This document shows, in pieces, positions 1 to 9,783 of a DNA stretch of 64,000 bases. Numbering within the stretch: position 1 is the first letter of the stretch; every line of letters starts with the position of its first letter. Source of the stretch: Microcoleus vaginatus HSN003 (GTDB lineage: Bacteria > Cyanobacteriota > Cyanobacteriia > Cyanobacteriales > Microcoleaceae); assembly GCF_022701255.1 (NCBI RefSeq), contig NZ_CP031705.1, forward strand, positions 5,642,001 to 5,706,000, in the 5' to 3' direction. The notes under the pieces were generated by a model, which worked only from the letters and a program-made list of their open reading frames with translations, was not told the DNA's origin and ran no database searches. Position numbers and translations under genes: made by a program.

Positions 1-1
1 T

Positions 2-157
2 GCCAGCCGCAATGAGGAAGCGCGTGATGCTGTGATTGGGCTAGATAGTCGGTGGAATCTACTGTATGTGGTTCACATTGAGCGTGAAGAAAATGTCATT
101 CGGATTATTTCAGCACGTAAAGCAACTCGTCAGGAGAGGGCAGAGTATGAAGGTTGA
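2..157 (+). CDS. brnT: BrnT-family toxin, C-terminal part (cut by window start)
   Basis: Only the last 51 codons lie in the window, so the start is unseen. The reading frame ends with LLYVVHIEREENVIRIISAR followed by KATRQERAEYEG. This matches the C-terminal signature of BrnT/DUF497 toxins, small RelE-like ribonucleases that cleave RNA and arrest growth until bound by a partner antitoxin (family knowledge). The stop codon overlaps the next gene by 11 bases, so the two are translationally coupled, as expected for a toxin-antitoxin operon with the toxin first. The BrnT call rests on the conserved ISARKAT segment and on the partner. Whether the toxin is intact cannot be judged here. Confidence 0.82.
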   Translation, partial: ASRNEEARDAVIGLDSRWNLLYVVHIEREENVIRIISARKATRQERAEYEG

Positions 158-440
158 AGCATTAAAGCAGCGATTAAATCCAAACCGTCCAATGACTAGC
201 GTGACGATCCGTATGCCCGAAGATGTTGTGGAAGATCTAAAGAAAGTTGCACCATTGTTGGGTTTTTCCGGTTATCAGCCCTTAATTCGTGCTTATATCG
301 GTCAAGGTTTGCGCGTTGATTTAGAACGATTTGAGACGGAGACAGTAACAGCCTTAGTAGCAAGTTTGAAGCGTCGAGGTGTCAGCGATGCAGTGATTGA
401 TGAGGCTTTAAACGAAGTCCTTCGTGCTGAGTCCTGTTAA
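147..440 (+). CDS. BrnA/CopG-like antitoxin
   Basis: This 97-residue protein is the likely antitoxin of the BrnT-like gene before it. The start at 147 is chosen because it overlaps the toxin stop by 11 bases; an upstream in-frame start at 66 would lie deep inside the toxin gene. Residues 14-45 (TSVTIRMPEDVVEDLKKVAP and following) look like the strand-helix of a ribbon-helix-helix DNA-binding fold, which in BrnA/CopG proteins binds the operon promoter. The C-terminal half is charged and helical and would wrap the toxin. Antitoxins of this kind usually repress their own operon, but the promoter lies outside the window. A generic CopG-family regulator is the alternative. Confidence 0.72.
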   Translation: MKVEALKQRLNPNRPMTSVTIRMPEDVVEDLKKVAPLLGFSGYQPLIRAYIGQGLRVDLERFETETVTALVASLKRRGVSDAVIDEALNEVLRAESC

Positions 441-771
441 TTGTGTCTAGCCAGCAGCATCTCATATCAAATCCGTTGACATCGGAATTATTCATCTCTC
501 TCTTCTGGAGACTCTGCGCCCTCTGCGGTTAAATCATTCCGGTACAATCGGAATTGATACCATTACAAAAGTCACTGTCTCATAAACGCAGACGCAACCA
601 TCCTACTTTTGACGAAGCCGTTCGCCTGGGACAAGAATGGCGTAAGTTCTGCTGAAGAGTTCAATACCTGCACGCGGATCAAAAACCCGGTTTCTGCGTG
701 AATATCTCAAGGGATAATCCACGATTTTTCCTAGAAACCGGGTTTTTTAGGTTGATAGTGCGTAAGTCTTG
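441..771. other. Intergenic region with repeat fragments and a short coding remnant
   Basis: No convincing gene. It holds common cyanobacterial spacer phrases (CTCTGCGCCCTCTGCGGTTA near 506), a short open stretch at about 560-655 that reads HPTFDEAVRLGQEWRKFC before a stop and may be the tail of a decayed gene, and a long hairpin at 681-747 described separately. Confidence 0.5.
681..747 (-). terminator. Long hairpin of the AAACCGGGTTT repeat family, 3' of the ArsA gene
   Basis: The arm AAAAACCCGGTTTCT (681-695) is perfectly complementary to AGAAACCGGGTTTTT (733-747), with 37 bases between. It lies 25 bases beyond the stop of the ArsA-like gene and could end its transcript. The same core recurs at 11741-11774 and 11823-11841 and inside coaE, so it belongs to a dispersed family and is not a dedicated terminator. 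Confidence 0.55.
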
Positions 772-1944
772 TTAAGCAAACTTAATCTTCAAATAATCAT
801 CCTCCATCTTCGCCCCCGAAGGTTGCAGCGCCGCTAAAGCTTGTGGCAACACCAAGTTACGGCGGTGATTTCCAATCCGAACATTCAACTCATCTCCCGT
901 TTTGCTCAACTGAATTTGATCTTTAGCAATTCCGGGCAAATACAGTTCAAGACTATATTGATTGTTTTCCTGCACGATTTTAATCGTATTTTCTTTGTAA
1001 TAAACTTGACTTGGATCTTCGTCTTTGTAAAGAGTTTCTTTCAACCGTTCCAAAGCTGCCAAACCGCACATTTCTTCTGAATAAAGTGGCACCTCCTTAA
1101 CTGGCAGCGGCATGAAATCTGAGTGAATTTCCTGACGGTACTGCTCCTGGCTTTCCTTCCACCGTTTAAAAAATGGGTCAGTTACTTCTGCTGGAATAAT
1201 CCGGTTAGCTACTACTAAATCAGTGGCTACATTGTACAAACTCAAATAGGCATGAGCGCGCAGAGACTCTTTAATTACCATTTTTTCGGGATTGGTAACT
1301 AACCTTACCGAAGTGACAGTATTGTCAGTTAAAACCTTTTCCAAAGCTTCGATTTGTTCGTAAAATTCGTAAGGTGCATCCATCACCTCTTTGTCTGGTA
1401 AAGAAAAACCCGCAAGTGGTCTAAAAATAGGTTCAACTAAAGGCCGAAGGGCGGCTGATATGCCTTGCAGCGGCTTGTAAAATTTTCTCATGTACCAGCC
1501 GCCAACTTCCGGCAAACTTAGCAGTCTCAATGCTGTGCCAGTCGGAGCAGAATCGATAATTAAAACATCAAATTCGCCTTCGTCGTAATGCCGCTTCATT
1601 CGCACTAAACCGAAGATTTCATCCATTCCTGGCAAGATGGCTAATTCTTCAGCTTGCACCCCTTCGAGTCCCTGGGCTCGCAAGACTTGACTAATGTAGC
1701 GCTTAACGGCTCCCCAATTGCCTTCTAATTCCCTGAGAGCGTCTAATTCTGCTCCCCACAAATTCGGTTTCACCAGCCGCGAATCGTGTCCGAGTTCCAT
1801 GTCAAAGCTGTCGGCTAAGGAGTGAGCGGGATCTGTGCTCAGCACTAGGGTTTTGTATCCCAATTCGGCACATCGCAGCCCAGTCGCAGCGGCTACAGAG
1901 GTTTTGCCGACGCCGCCTTTTCCGGTCATTAATATTAAGCGCAT
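772..1944 (-). CDS. ArsA/Get3-type ATPase with C-terminal Hsp20-like domain
   Basis: A 390-residue P-loop ATPase of the ArsA/GET3 (SIMIBI) class. The deviant Walker A motif GKGGVGKTS is at residues 8-16. The switch II-type segment [15 protein letters not shown], near residue 130, follows the family pattern. About 85 C-terminal residues ([19 protein letters not shown] onward) form the alpha-crystallin-like ArsA_HSP20 domain common in cyanobacterial homologues. Relatives drive arsenite export or deliver tail-anchored proteins. No arsB or other ars gene lies nearby, so a chaperone or targeting role is at least as likely as metalloid efflux. It appears to be a single gene, with the start ATG at 1944 directly preceding the P-loop. 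The substrate is unknown. Confidence 0.88.
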   Translation of the reverse strand: MRLILMTGKGGVGKTSVAAATGLRCAELGYKTLVLSTDPAHSLADSFDMELGHDSRLVKPNLWGAELDALRELEGNWGAVKRYISQVLRAQGLEGVQAEELAILPGMDEIFGLVRMKRHYDEGEFDVLIIDSAPTGTALRLLSLPEVGGWYMRKFYKPLQGISAALRPLVEPIFRPLAGFSLPDKEVMDAPYEFYEQIEALEKVLTDNTVTSVRLVTNPEKMVIKESLRAHAYLSLYNVATDLVVANRIIPAEVTDPFFKRWKESQEQYRQEIHSDFMPLPVKEVPLYSEEMCGLAALERLKETLYKDEDPSQVYYKENTIKIVQENNQYSLELYLPGIAKDQIQLSKTGDELNVRIGNHRRNLVLPQALAALQPSGAKMEDDYLKIKFA

Positions 1945-2156
1945 TGATTGTTTAGCTCGCCTGAAAATTCTTTACTTCTTTATTGTAACGTTCTGTAACA
2001 AAAAATAATTTGCTGGGGGAATTAATTGGGGCGATCGCCCGGAGGGACATGGCGCATTTCGGGCTATCCACTAAATTGGTGCAATGTCAATATATGGGTT
2101 GAGTTGATGAGGGCGATCGTACTTTCCAAACTGTCGTAATCACTCTTTAAACTCAA

Positions 2157-2558
2157 CTACTTTTCTTTCCCTATAAAAGGAGAGTCGATATTTATCTGCC
2201 AATTCTCATCAACAAATTGCAGGTTTTCATCATAAACGATCGTCAATTCGCCAAGATTTTGGGTGCTATTAGGATGCGACGAATCTTGAGAATTCACCCG
2301 CTCGGCTTGGAGAACAAATTTTAGTTTAATCCAACGTTTTCTGCCTGTAACACCAATCGAACTGCTGACTAAATCGGCAGACAGGGAACGGGGTAAGATA
2401 ATTTTTTCATAAAATTCATCTTGTTCGTCCCAGTAACCGCAGAGTTTATAATCGCATAATTCCAGATGCTCTGCTACCAGAGAGTTGGCATCTAGATTTT
2501 CTAATACTTCTGTTAAATCTTGCCAAACAGGGTGATTTTTTAACTCAATTATCGTCAT
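2157..2558 (-). CDS. Hypothetical protein, possible partner of the upstream toxin-like gene
   Basis: A 133-residue acidic protein not assigned to a known family. The start at 2558 (MTIIELKNHPVWQDL) is preferred over a longer version starting at 2612, because the longer form would overlap the preceding gene by 41 bases; with 2558 the gap is 13 bases, typical of an operon. No signal peptide or membrane segment is visible. The sequence mixes strands and acidic helices (VLENLDANSLVAEHLELCD; IKLKFVLQAERV). A small acidic protein immediately after a basic, toxin-like protein suggests an immunity or antidote role. That is inference from context only. Confidence 0.6.
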   Translation of the reverse strand: MTIIELKNHPVWQDLTEVLENLDANSLVAEHLELCDYKLCGYWDEQDEFYEKIILPRSLSADLVSSSIGVTGRKRWIKLKFVLQAERVNSQDSSHPNSTQNLGELTIVYDENLQFVDENWQINIDSPFIGKEK

Positions 2559-2571
2559 AGCTTGTGGATGA

Positions 2572-2880
2572 TTAATGTTCAGTGAAAAAACCAGGGAAGT
2601 GTAGGACTCCATCTAGGATTTTTCCGTGAAAGCGGCGATCGCCTCCTTTGCCTAGCACTTTGGATTTTAGCTCGTAGTCTTCAACTTCTGAAGGAACAAG
2701 ACCAATATTACCGCGAGGGGCAACAATTCCTTTTTCAATCGCTTTTAAATGTTTGTTGTTTTGGTCATACTTGATTCCGAGTTGTATTTGAGCTTGACTA
2801 AAAGATACTAGCAGCCCATTAGTTGCTTGATATATGGTATCAGGCTGAATATCTGCCCAGCTATTGGGTAGAGGTTCCAT
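2572..2880 (-). CDS. Small basic protein resembling a polymorphic-toxin C-terminal domain
   Basis: A 102-residue protein starting with ATG at 2880. Its C-terminus (VLGKGGDRRFHGKILDGVLH followed by FPGFF) carries a glycine-rich, Arg/His-containing strand-turn-strand pattern seen at the end of some secreted RNase toxin domains of the RelE/barnase-like kind. That resemblance is from memory and unproven. The middle (HLKAIEKGIVAPRGNIGLVP) is also toxin-like in tone. There is no delivery domain, so it would be either a stand-alone toxin or an orphan module left after loss of a carrier. It is followed 13 bases later by an acidic partner on the same strand. A plain uncharacterised cytosolic protein is the alternative. 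Confidence 0.55.
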   Translation of the reverse strand: MEPLPNSWADIQPDTIYQATNGLLVSFSQAQIQLGIKYDQNNKHLKAIEKGIVAPRGNIGLVPSEVEDYELKSKVLGKGGDRRFHGKILDGVLHFPGFFTEH

Positions 2881-2902
2881 TTACTTTAATTAAAAATATT
2901 TT

Positions 2903-3295
2903 TCAAACATTAGTCTGGACTGGAAATACCAATTGTTTGATCACATCCAACCGCGAACAGTCCCAGTAATCGATGTGAGAAACAATTAAATCATCACTGT
3001 TGACTTTCAGTTCGCTCCTACCGGCGATCGCCATTTTCGGTTTCCAAGGTAACGGTGCGCTCCAGCTCAGAGTCCAGCGAGTTTCTATAGTATCCCCCGA
3101 CTGCGAAATCCCGTGCAAATCGAGATTTACCTCCTGAAAAAAAGTCCCCATAAACCCGATCATTTTGCGGTAGCGATCGACTCCTGTAAATCGATTCACC
3201 GGGTCTTCAAAATAAACATCTTTTGCATAGATGCTGTAAGTCTGATTATCGGGAAATCTTTGATAATCGTCTTTGAGAATTTCAATAATGTCCAT
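2903..3295 (-). CDS. DUF2358 family protein (NTF2-like)
   Basis: A 130-residue protein of the cyanobacteria/plastid family DUF2358. The N-terminus MDIIEILKDDYQRFPDNQTY, the segment YAKDVYFEDPVNRFTGVDRY and the later TRWTLSWSAPLPWKP are typical, and the overall pattern is an NTF2-like alpha-beta cone. Such domains bind small ligands or serve as protein scaffolds; the biochemical role of this family is not known. No catalytic residues can be named. It starts 137 bases from the oppositely directed glutathione S-transferase, so the two promoters share one spacer. It is followed by the unknown pair at 2157-2880, 22 bases downstream, and could be cotranscribed with it. Confidence 0.8.
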   Translation of the reverse strand: MDIIEILKDDYQRFPDNQTYSIYAKDVYFEDPVNRFTGVDRYRKMIGFMGTFFQEVNLDLHGISQSGDTIETRWTLSWSAPLPWKPKMAIAGRSELKVNSDDLIVSHIDYWDCSRLDVIKQLVFPVQTNV

Positions 3296-3432
3296 TTCGA
3301 CCGCTCGTTATTCTTCTATTATTAGAATAGAATTTTAACACAAGGAATCTAAAATTCGCAATTCTCGTCGAAATTGTGATAGTATATCGGGTTATTTCCT
3401 GCCTTGCCAACTTTCAACTTAACATCACAACT

Positions 3433-4041
3433 ATGATTGACCTCTACACTTTTACCACCCCGAACGGTCGCAAAGTCTCGATCATGCTCGAAGAAATAGG
3501 TTTACCCTACAACGTGCACGTCATCGACATCACAAAAAACGATCAATTTAGCCCAGAATTCATCGCAATCAACCCCAACAGCAAAATTCCGGCGATAGTC
3601 GATCGAGATAACGGCATCACCGTCTTCGAGTCGGGCGCTATTCTGATCTATCTTGCCGAAAAAAGCGGCAAATTTCTTCCCACAGACAAACAAAAATACT
3701 TTCAAGTTATGCAGTGGCTGATGTTTCAAATGGCCAGCGTCGGCCCGATGTTTGGTCAGCTAAACCACTTCAAACGCTTTGCACCCGAACAAATTCCCTA
3801 TGCGATTGGGCGTTACGAAAAAGAAACCTTGCGCCTCTACGGAGTATTAGACACTCAACTAGCAAAATCTGAATACATCTGCGGCGACTATTCTATAGCC
3901 GACATTGCTACCTATCCCTGGGTTGCTATTTACGAATTTCAAGGATTAACCCTCGACAACCACCCCCACCTTAAACGTTGGGTAGAAACCTTACAGAAGC
4001 GTCCCGCTGTTGAGCAAGGCATGGCTGTTCCATCATTATAA
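3433..4041 (+). CDS. Glutathione S-transferase (Nu/YfcG-YghU-like)
   Basis: A 202-residue two-domain GST. The N-terminal thioredoxin-like domain shows TFTTPNGRKVSIMLEEIGLPY (active-site Thr/Asn region typical of the YfcG/Nu group), the cis-proline loop NSKIPAIVD near residue 52 and the glutathione-binding ESGAILIYLAE near 70. The helical C-terminal domain ends GDYSIADIATYPW plus RPAVEQGM. Start 3433 is chosen because MIDLYTF begins the family fold; an upstream in-frame start at 3376 would add 19 unrelated residues. Members of this group act as disulfide-bond oxidoreductases or peroxidases using glutathione in the cytosol. The substrate cannot be told from sequence. The gene ends just before a tandem repeat. 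Confidence 0.9.
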   Translation: MIDLYTFTTPNGRKVSIMLEEIGLPYNVHVIDITKNDQFSPEFIAINPNSKIPAIVDRDNGITVFESGAILIYLAEKSGKFLPTDKQKYFQVMQWLMFQMASVGPMFGQLNHFKRFAPEQIPYAIGRYEKETLRLYGVLDTQLAKSEYICGDYSIADIATYPWVAIYEFQGLTLDNHPHLKRWVETLQKRPAVEQGMAVPSL

Positions 4042-4065
4042 ACCCCGCATCTAAATTGTATTTTC

Positions 4066-4290
4066 GGGCGGGCTAGAAGCCTACCCCACAAGCAAGTTGA
4101 GTTTTTGTGGAACGGGCTTCTAGCCCGTTCTTAAGAAATAGCGGGCGGGCTAGAAGCCCACCCCACAAGCAAATTGAGTTTTTGTGGAACGGGCTTCTAG
4201 CCCGTTTTTAAGAAATAGCGGGCGGGCTAGAAGCCCACCCACAAGCAAATTGACTTTTGTGGAACGGGCTTCTAGCCCGTTCAAAAAAAG
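4066..4290. repeat. Three tandem copies of a 77-bp palindromic repeat
   Basis: Units begin at 4066, 4143 and 4220, exactly 77 bases apart; the third is slightly shorter and ends near 4290. Each unit has an arm GGGCGGGCTAGAAGCC and a facing arm AACGGGCTTCTAGCCCGTT around a CCCCACAAGCAAATTGAG core, so each can fold into its own hairpin. The block fills the space between the converging GST and icd genes and may end both transcripts. A diverged relative sits at 28950-29051. Confidence 0.9.
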
Positions 4291-4299
4291 CCCTAAAAC

Positions 4300-5724
4300 T
4301 CAATCCGCGAAATGCTTAATAATCGCCTCAGCAAACTCCGAACACTTCAACTCAGGCACCGGCGGCTCCATCAACCTCGCCAAATCGTAAGTAACTTCAC
4401 CGTTAGAAATTGCCGCTCCCAAACCCTTCTTAATCAAGTCTGCTGCTTCCTGCCATCCCATGTATTCTAACATCATCACCCCGGACAAAATCAGGGAACC
4501 AGGATTGACTTTATCCAAACCAGCGTGTTTCGGTGCAGTGCCGTGAGTCGCCTCAAAAACTGCACATTCATCACCAATATTCGCACCAGGGCCCATACCC
4601 AATCCACCCACAATGGCGGCGGCCGCATCGGATAAATAATCCCCGTTCAGATTCATTGTCGCCAAAATCGAATACTCGGCCGGTCGGGTTTGAATTTGTT
4701 GGAAAATACTGTCAGCAATTCGGTCGTTGACCATGATTTTTTCTTTCCAGTGACCGCTGCCGTGAGTCTCCCAAATTGCAAACAAAACGTCGGCTACTTC
4801 TTGACGAATCTTGGCTTGTTTTTCTGGGGTCAAAGCATCGTATCCCGGGTCTATTTGGCGAGCATTATCTTCTAAGCTAATGTCTGGATTTTTTTCTTTG
4901 TTGGCCAGAATCCAAGACTCTCTTTCCGTTACGCACTGTTCTCGAAATTCGGTGGTTGCTAATTCATAACCCCAATCTCGGAAAGCTCCTTCGGTGTATT
5001 TCATGATGTTGCCTTTGTGCACCAAAGTCACCTGCCGCTTATCTTTGGGCAACCGCAAAGCGTGGGTAAGGGCACGCCGTACTAAGCGCTGAGAACCTGT
5101 TTTGCTAATGGGTTTAATCCCAATCCCCGAATCGAGGCGAATTTGTTTTTTGCCGTGTTCTGGTGTTGCCGGAATTAACTCATTATTGAGATATTCAATC
5201 AATTTCTTGCCGATTTCGCTGCCTTTTGCCCATTCAATTCCGAGGTAAATATCTTCTGTATTTTCCCGGTAAATAATTACATCTAGCAGTTCAGGAGTTT
5301 TGTGTAGCGATGGTGTTCCAGCATAATATTTGCAGGGCCGCACGCAGGCGTAAAGGTCAAAGATTTGCCGCAAAGCTACGTTTAGCGATCGAATGCCGCC
5401 CCCGATTGGGGTTGTCAGTGGCCCTTTGATGGCGACTCCGTATTCTTTGATGGCGTTTAAGGAATCCTGGGGCAGATATTGGTAAGTACCGTAGACATCG
5501 CAGGCTTCGTCGCCTACATAGATTTTAAACCAGTTGATTTTTCGATCGCCACCGTAAGCCTTTTCAACCGCGGCATCCATGACTTTCTGGGATGCAGGCC
5601 ACAAGTCAACGCCGGTACCGTCGCCGCGAATGAAGGGAATAATCGGGTCATTGGGGACGATCGGCGAACCGTCTTTGAAAGTAATTTTAGAACCTGTTGT
5701 TGGGGCTACAATCTTTTCGTACAT
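4300..5724 (-). CDS. icd: NADP-dependent isocitrate dehydrogenase
   Basis: A 474-residue enzyme converting isocitrate to 2-oxoglutarate in the cytosol with reduction of NADP. This is the step that supplies the carbon skeleton for ammonium assimilation in cyanobacteria. Family landmarks include [17 protein letters not shown] near residue 28, VYREN-type [16 protein letters not shown] (substrate and phosphate loop), [21 protein letters not shown], the metal-binding [17 protein letters not shown] and the coenzyme segment [13 protein letters not shown]. The length matches cyanobacterial Icd (about 475). In cyanobacteria icd is often under NtcA control; I did not find a clear GTA-N8-TAC site in the 176 bases upstream. 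That spacer contains short iterations of GCAGATAA at about 5832-5868. Confidence 0.97.
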   Translation of the reverse strand: MYEKIVAPTTGSKITFKDGSPIVPNDPIIPFIRGDGTGVDLWPASQKVMDAAVEKAYGGDRKINWFKIYVGDEACDVYGTYQYLPQDSLNAIKEYGVAIKGPLTTPIGGGIRSLNVALRQIFDLYACVRPCKYYAGTPSLHKTPELLDVIIYRENTEDIYLGIEWAKGSEIGKKLIEYLNNELIPATPEHGKKQIRLDSGIGIKPISKTGSQRLVRRALTHALRLPKDKRQVTLVHKGNIMKYTEGAFRDWGYELATTEFREQCVTERESWILANKEKNPDISLEDNARQIDPGYDALTPEKQAKIRQEVADVLFAIWETHGSGHWKEKIMVNDRIADSIFQQIQTRPAEYSILATMNLNGDYLSDAAAAIVGGLGMGPGANIGDECAVFEATHGTAPKHAGLDKVNPGSLILSGVMMLEYMGWQEAADLIKKGLGAAISNGEVTYDLARLMEPPVPELKCSEFAEAIIKHFAD

Positions 5725-5900
5725 ATCTTAACAGTGGGGATAGGAATGTTCCCTATTTTGCCACGATTGTCTGCCTAAACCTCACTCAATCCTAAATATT
5801 TGTATGAATTTTTGATAAATTGATTTTTAACCGCAGATAACAGCAGATAAACGCAGATAAACGCAGATCTTTTTGGGGATGTCTGCATTTATCTAGGATT

Positions 5901-6503
5901 TTATTGTTTTTGCATATTCTTCTTCACAATCCACAAAATACACCCGATGACTATAATCACCACAACTATTTTGGAAACCGGGCCCAGATAATCCTCTACA
6001 AGTGTATAATTTTCCCCTAGTTTATATCCGGCAAAAGTCAGGAAACTTACCCATAAAAGAGTGCCACCTGTTGAGTAGATTAAAAAAGGAATTAAAGGCA
6101 TATTATTGATGCCAGCGGGCAGGGAAATCAGGGTGCGAACTCCTGGTACGAGGCGACACAAAAACACGGCTTTACTGCCGTGTCTGTTAAACCATCTATT
6201 TGCTTTGTCAATATCGGCACCCGATACTGTGATCCACTTACCGTATTTATCGGCTAAATTCCTCAAGCGTTCTTCGCTCAATAATTTACCGGCATAGTAC
6301 CAGGGAAGCGCCCCCAGAACTGTACCGATTACTCCTGCTGCGATCGCCGGTGAAAACTCCATTCTGTTCTGGAATACCGTGAATCCTGCCAGCGGCATAA
6401 TCAATTCTGAGGGGATGGGGGGGAAAAGATTTTCTAAAAACATCAACAGCCCTATTCCGAGATAGCCCATCGACTGCATTGTGTTAGTTATCCATTCAAC
6501 CAT
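5901..6503 (-). CDS. DedA family membrane protein
   Basis: A 200-residue inner-membrane protein of the DedA/SNARE-associated family. It shows the reentrant ENLFPPIPSELIMPLAG segment at residues 24-40, the second GALPWYYAGKLL region, the arginine-containing FLCRLVPGVRTLISLPAG motif near 114-131, and further hydrophobic helices ending in a basic KKNMQKQ tail. DedA proteins include flippases for undecaprenyl phosphate or phosphatidylethanolamine and are tied to membrane homeostasis; the substrate here is unknown. The start MVEWITNTMQ fits the usual short N-terminus. It lies downstream of ahcY on the same strand, but a hairpin in the 174-base spacer probably separates the transcripts. Confidence 0.9.
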   Translation of the reverse strand: MVEWITNTMQSMGYLGIGLLMFLENLFPPIPSELIMPLAGFTVFQNRMEFSPAIAAGVIGTVLGALPWYYAGKLLSEERLRNLADKYGKWITVSGADIDKANRWFNRHGSKAVFLCRLVPGVRTLISLPAGINNMPLIPFLIYSTGGTLLWVSFLTFAGYKLGENYTLVEDYLGPVSKIVVVIIVIGCILWIVKKNMQKQ

Positions 6504-6593
6504 TTTGATTCACTAATTTGGTAAGAAGAAGTCAGTAGTCATTAGTCATTAGTCATCGCTCGTTCCTAGGCTGTGTCTGGGAACACATATCTA

Positions 6594-6633
6594 GAGGCTC
6601 TGCCTCGACTCCCCATGAGGGAGGCAGAGCCTC
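6594..6633. terminator. Hairpin between ahcY and the DedA gene
   Basis: GAGGCTCTGCCTC (6594-6606) pairs perfectly with GAGGCAGAGCCTC (6621-6633), loop 14 bases. The adjoining TGTCTGGGAACACATATCT looks like part of a larger dispersed repeat. It may act as the ahcY terminator, but on the ahcY strand it lacks a clear run of T. Confidence 0.55.
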
Positions 6634-6677
6634 CTTTTATTCATTCCCCGGCACAGCGTGAGAACCATAAACGATGA

Positions 6678-7967
<1,290 letters not shown>

Positions 7968-8007
7968 TCAGAAATCATCAAACTTTGTTAGTTTTAGCAG
8001 ATTAAGC

Positions 8008-8104
8008 CATCGACGGGCAAGTGCTGTGATTTTACTCGATCGGCCTCGGCGGTGCTAATCTTAAATTTTGATTGTATTTTAACGATTAGCGAGCGAGTCG
8101 ATGG
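8008..8104 (-). promoter_or_regulatory. Candidate structured leader upstream of ahcY
   Basis: Two nested inverted repeats lie 53-149 bases before the ahcY start. The outer pair is CCATCGAC (8008-8015) with GTCGATGG (8097-8104); the inner pair is GCTAATC (8054-8060) with GATTAGC (8084-8090). Both are perfect and mutually compatible, so the leader RNA could fold into one extended structure. It does not match an S-adenosylhomocysteine riboswitch consensus that I can recognise. Function is speculative, and the inner pair could simply be two operator half-sites. Confidence 0.3.
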
Positions 8105-9090
8105 AGTCACCCGCACAGTGAGAGTAAAACATTTCTGTCCGGCGATCGATGTCAATCTTTTGTGTTAGCGTGGCATTCTTGAATTATTTGACACTCTCAC
8201 TTGGGCTGCTGGCAGTTTGAGCTCCTGCGTGATTGCGTTCCCGGCTTGGCGTCCGGCAAATATCATTGGTTTGTTATGACTTGGTTCAGTAGGGATTAGT
8301 TTCGCGTTCCAAGACATCTTCAAATACTTTTTAGCGAAAATATTGTGGCTGTTGCACAAACCGTTTCAATTGGGCGATCGGATAATTGTAGAAAGCTTTG
8401 AAGGTACGGTTAAAAAGATTTCGATGCGTTCAACTCAAATTGTGAGTGATGGAGGAGAGCGAGTTAGAGTGCCGAAGGCAATCGTATTTACCAATTCAGT
8501 GCGGGTAAGCTAATCCGCATTTAAATTGCATAGTAAAATAAATTTTTACTCTTGCGGGGAGTAGGGATTGGGCAGGATATTCTGCCCTCAATATACAATT
8601 TCAATGCACAACAGCTTACTAATAACCCTGCCGCACAGGCGAACAAACTTACCTTGAAATTTACCCTATGATACCTAGCAATTGAAACATTGGACAAACA
8701 CCAGGGCTGTGGTGGCGATTAAAGTAGTGTGCGTCTGGGCGGACATTAAAATTCTTTAATCGGTAGCGGTGACTTTGTACGATCGACCACTTTACCATGA
8801 GTGAGTTTTGAATTTTGAGTTGGGAGAGGGCGAGAGTGGGATAGTCGGAGAGTGGGAAAAATCCTGTTTCTCCTCTCGGACTTCTTCACTCTTGACTGGT
8901 GCCCTCCCCCTCCATCCGTTAAATCCGTTAAATCCCGTACACTGCTGCGTGGCAGAACTTCCCTCTGACTGCTCCCTTCTGACTTTTCAATTCAAGCAAA
9001 AGGCGAGCCTATTTCTCATTAGCACGCCTCCAAATAGAATTTTATTTTGTTGTCAAACGTAATTAAGGAGATGGTTCCGGTTGAAACAAA
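8105..9090. other. Long spacer, no gene recognised
   Basis: About 980 bases between the ahcY promoter region and the end of the PEP-CTERM gene. Short open frames on both strands have no start context, family resemblance or coding bias. A small inverted repeat GGGCAGGATATTCTGCCC occurs at about 8570-8587. The segment 8870-8970 is rich in CTC/CCT phrases common in this genome's spacers. An unrecognised small RNA cannot be excluded. Confidence 0.5.
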
Positions 9091-9783
9091 TCAGGCATTC
9101 GTCTTGCTAGCGCGGCGACGACGTGCTGCAACCAAGCCACCCAAACCGAGAGCCAAACCAGTCATTGTCATCGGTTCTGGAACTGCTTCTGCGCTCACTG
9201 CGAAGTCTTGGAAGTCTGAGTCGTTGCTGTTACCGCGATCGTCGAAGCCAATTAGCGTGCCTCCGTTAAACAGAGAATCCAATCCGTTTCTGAATTGTCC
9301 GGCTGCTTGGAATGTGCCAGTTGTTTCTTTGTCGAGCGCGTTCCACAGTTGCGATTGCCCGCCAAACACCGCTTGCTGGCTGCCGTTGTTCAAGCTTGAG
9401 GTCGAGTAGACACGGCCACCCCAGCCGCTGTCGAGCCCCAAAGTGTAAATTTGATTTGCCAGGAATGTGAATACTACCGAGCCAGAACCCAAGACTGTAT
9501 TGCCCAGAGTTCCTTTCCATTCGTTTTCCCACTGGTTGTCTGAGGATTTAGTTTCCGAAAACAGGGTGCTAACTAGAGAGGTCGCCGAGTCCCTCACACT
9601 GTAGATCCCCAAAGAGGATTGGTACATACCGTGAGATTGTTTGAAGTTAAACTTGACACTTGTATCTTGGCTGAATTGGATGCCGCTGGCACCAAAGGAG
9701 AAGGCTTGAGCAGGAGCTGCTGCGCCAAACAGAGCTGTGGCGGCTGCGGTAGCTGTTAGGGCGGATAATAGTTTGGTATTCAT
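9091..9783 (-). CDS. PEP-CTERM sorting domain protein
   Basis: A 230-residue exported protein. The N-terminus MNTKLLSALTATAAATALFG ends in an AQA cleavage site near residue 27. The C-terminus has the complete sorting tail: VPEPMTMTGLALGLGGLVAA followed by RRRRA, i.e. the Pro-Glu-Pro box, a hydrophobic helix and an Arg cluster. PEP-CTERM proteins are processed by an exosortase and are linked to extracellular polysaccharide production; the exosortase is not in this window. The middle section, rich in Ser, Asn and Gly with DDRGNSNDSDFQDF near the end, looks like a surface or matrix domain of unknown role. A Shine-Dalgarno-like AAAGGAAC lies just before the start ATG at 9783. It appears monocistronic with long spacers on both sides. 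Confidence 0.9.
   Translation of the reverse strand: MNTKLLSALTATAAATALFGAAAPAQAFSFGASGIQFSQDTSVKFNFKQSHGMYQSSLGIYSVRDSATSLVSTLFSETKSSDNQWENEWKGTLGNTVLGSGSVVFTFLANQIYTLGLDSGWGGRVYSTSSLNNGSQQAVFGGQSQLWNALDKETTGTFQAAGQFRNGLDSLFNGGTLIGFDDRGNSNDSDFQDFAVSAEAVPEPMTMTGLALGLGGLVAARRRRASKTNA

Noticed and set aside
4066-4290. CRISPR array
   Set aside because: The copies are contiguous 77-bp units with no unique spacers and no cas genes nearby. They are tandem palindromic repeats.
4184-4390. Open frame through the 77-bp repeats into icd
   Set aside because: Its sequence is translated repeat DNA (RASSPFLRNSGRARSPP) and the antisense of icd.
5725-5900. NtcA site upstream of icd
   Set aside because: Expected from biology, but no convincing GTA-N8-TAC match was found in the 176-base spacer.
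8165-8359. 64-residue minus-strand open frame in the ahcY upstream spacer
   Set aside because: No ribosome-binding site, no recognisable family and composition like the surrounding spacer.
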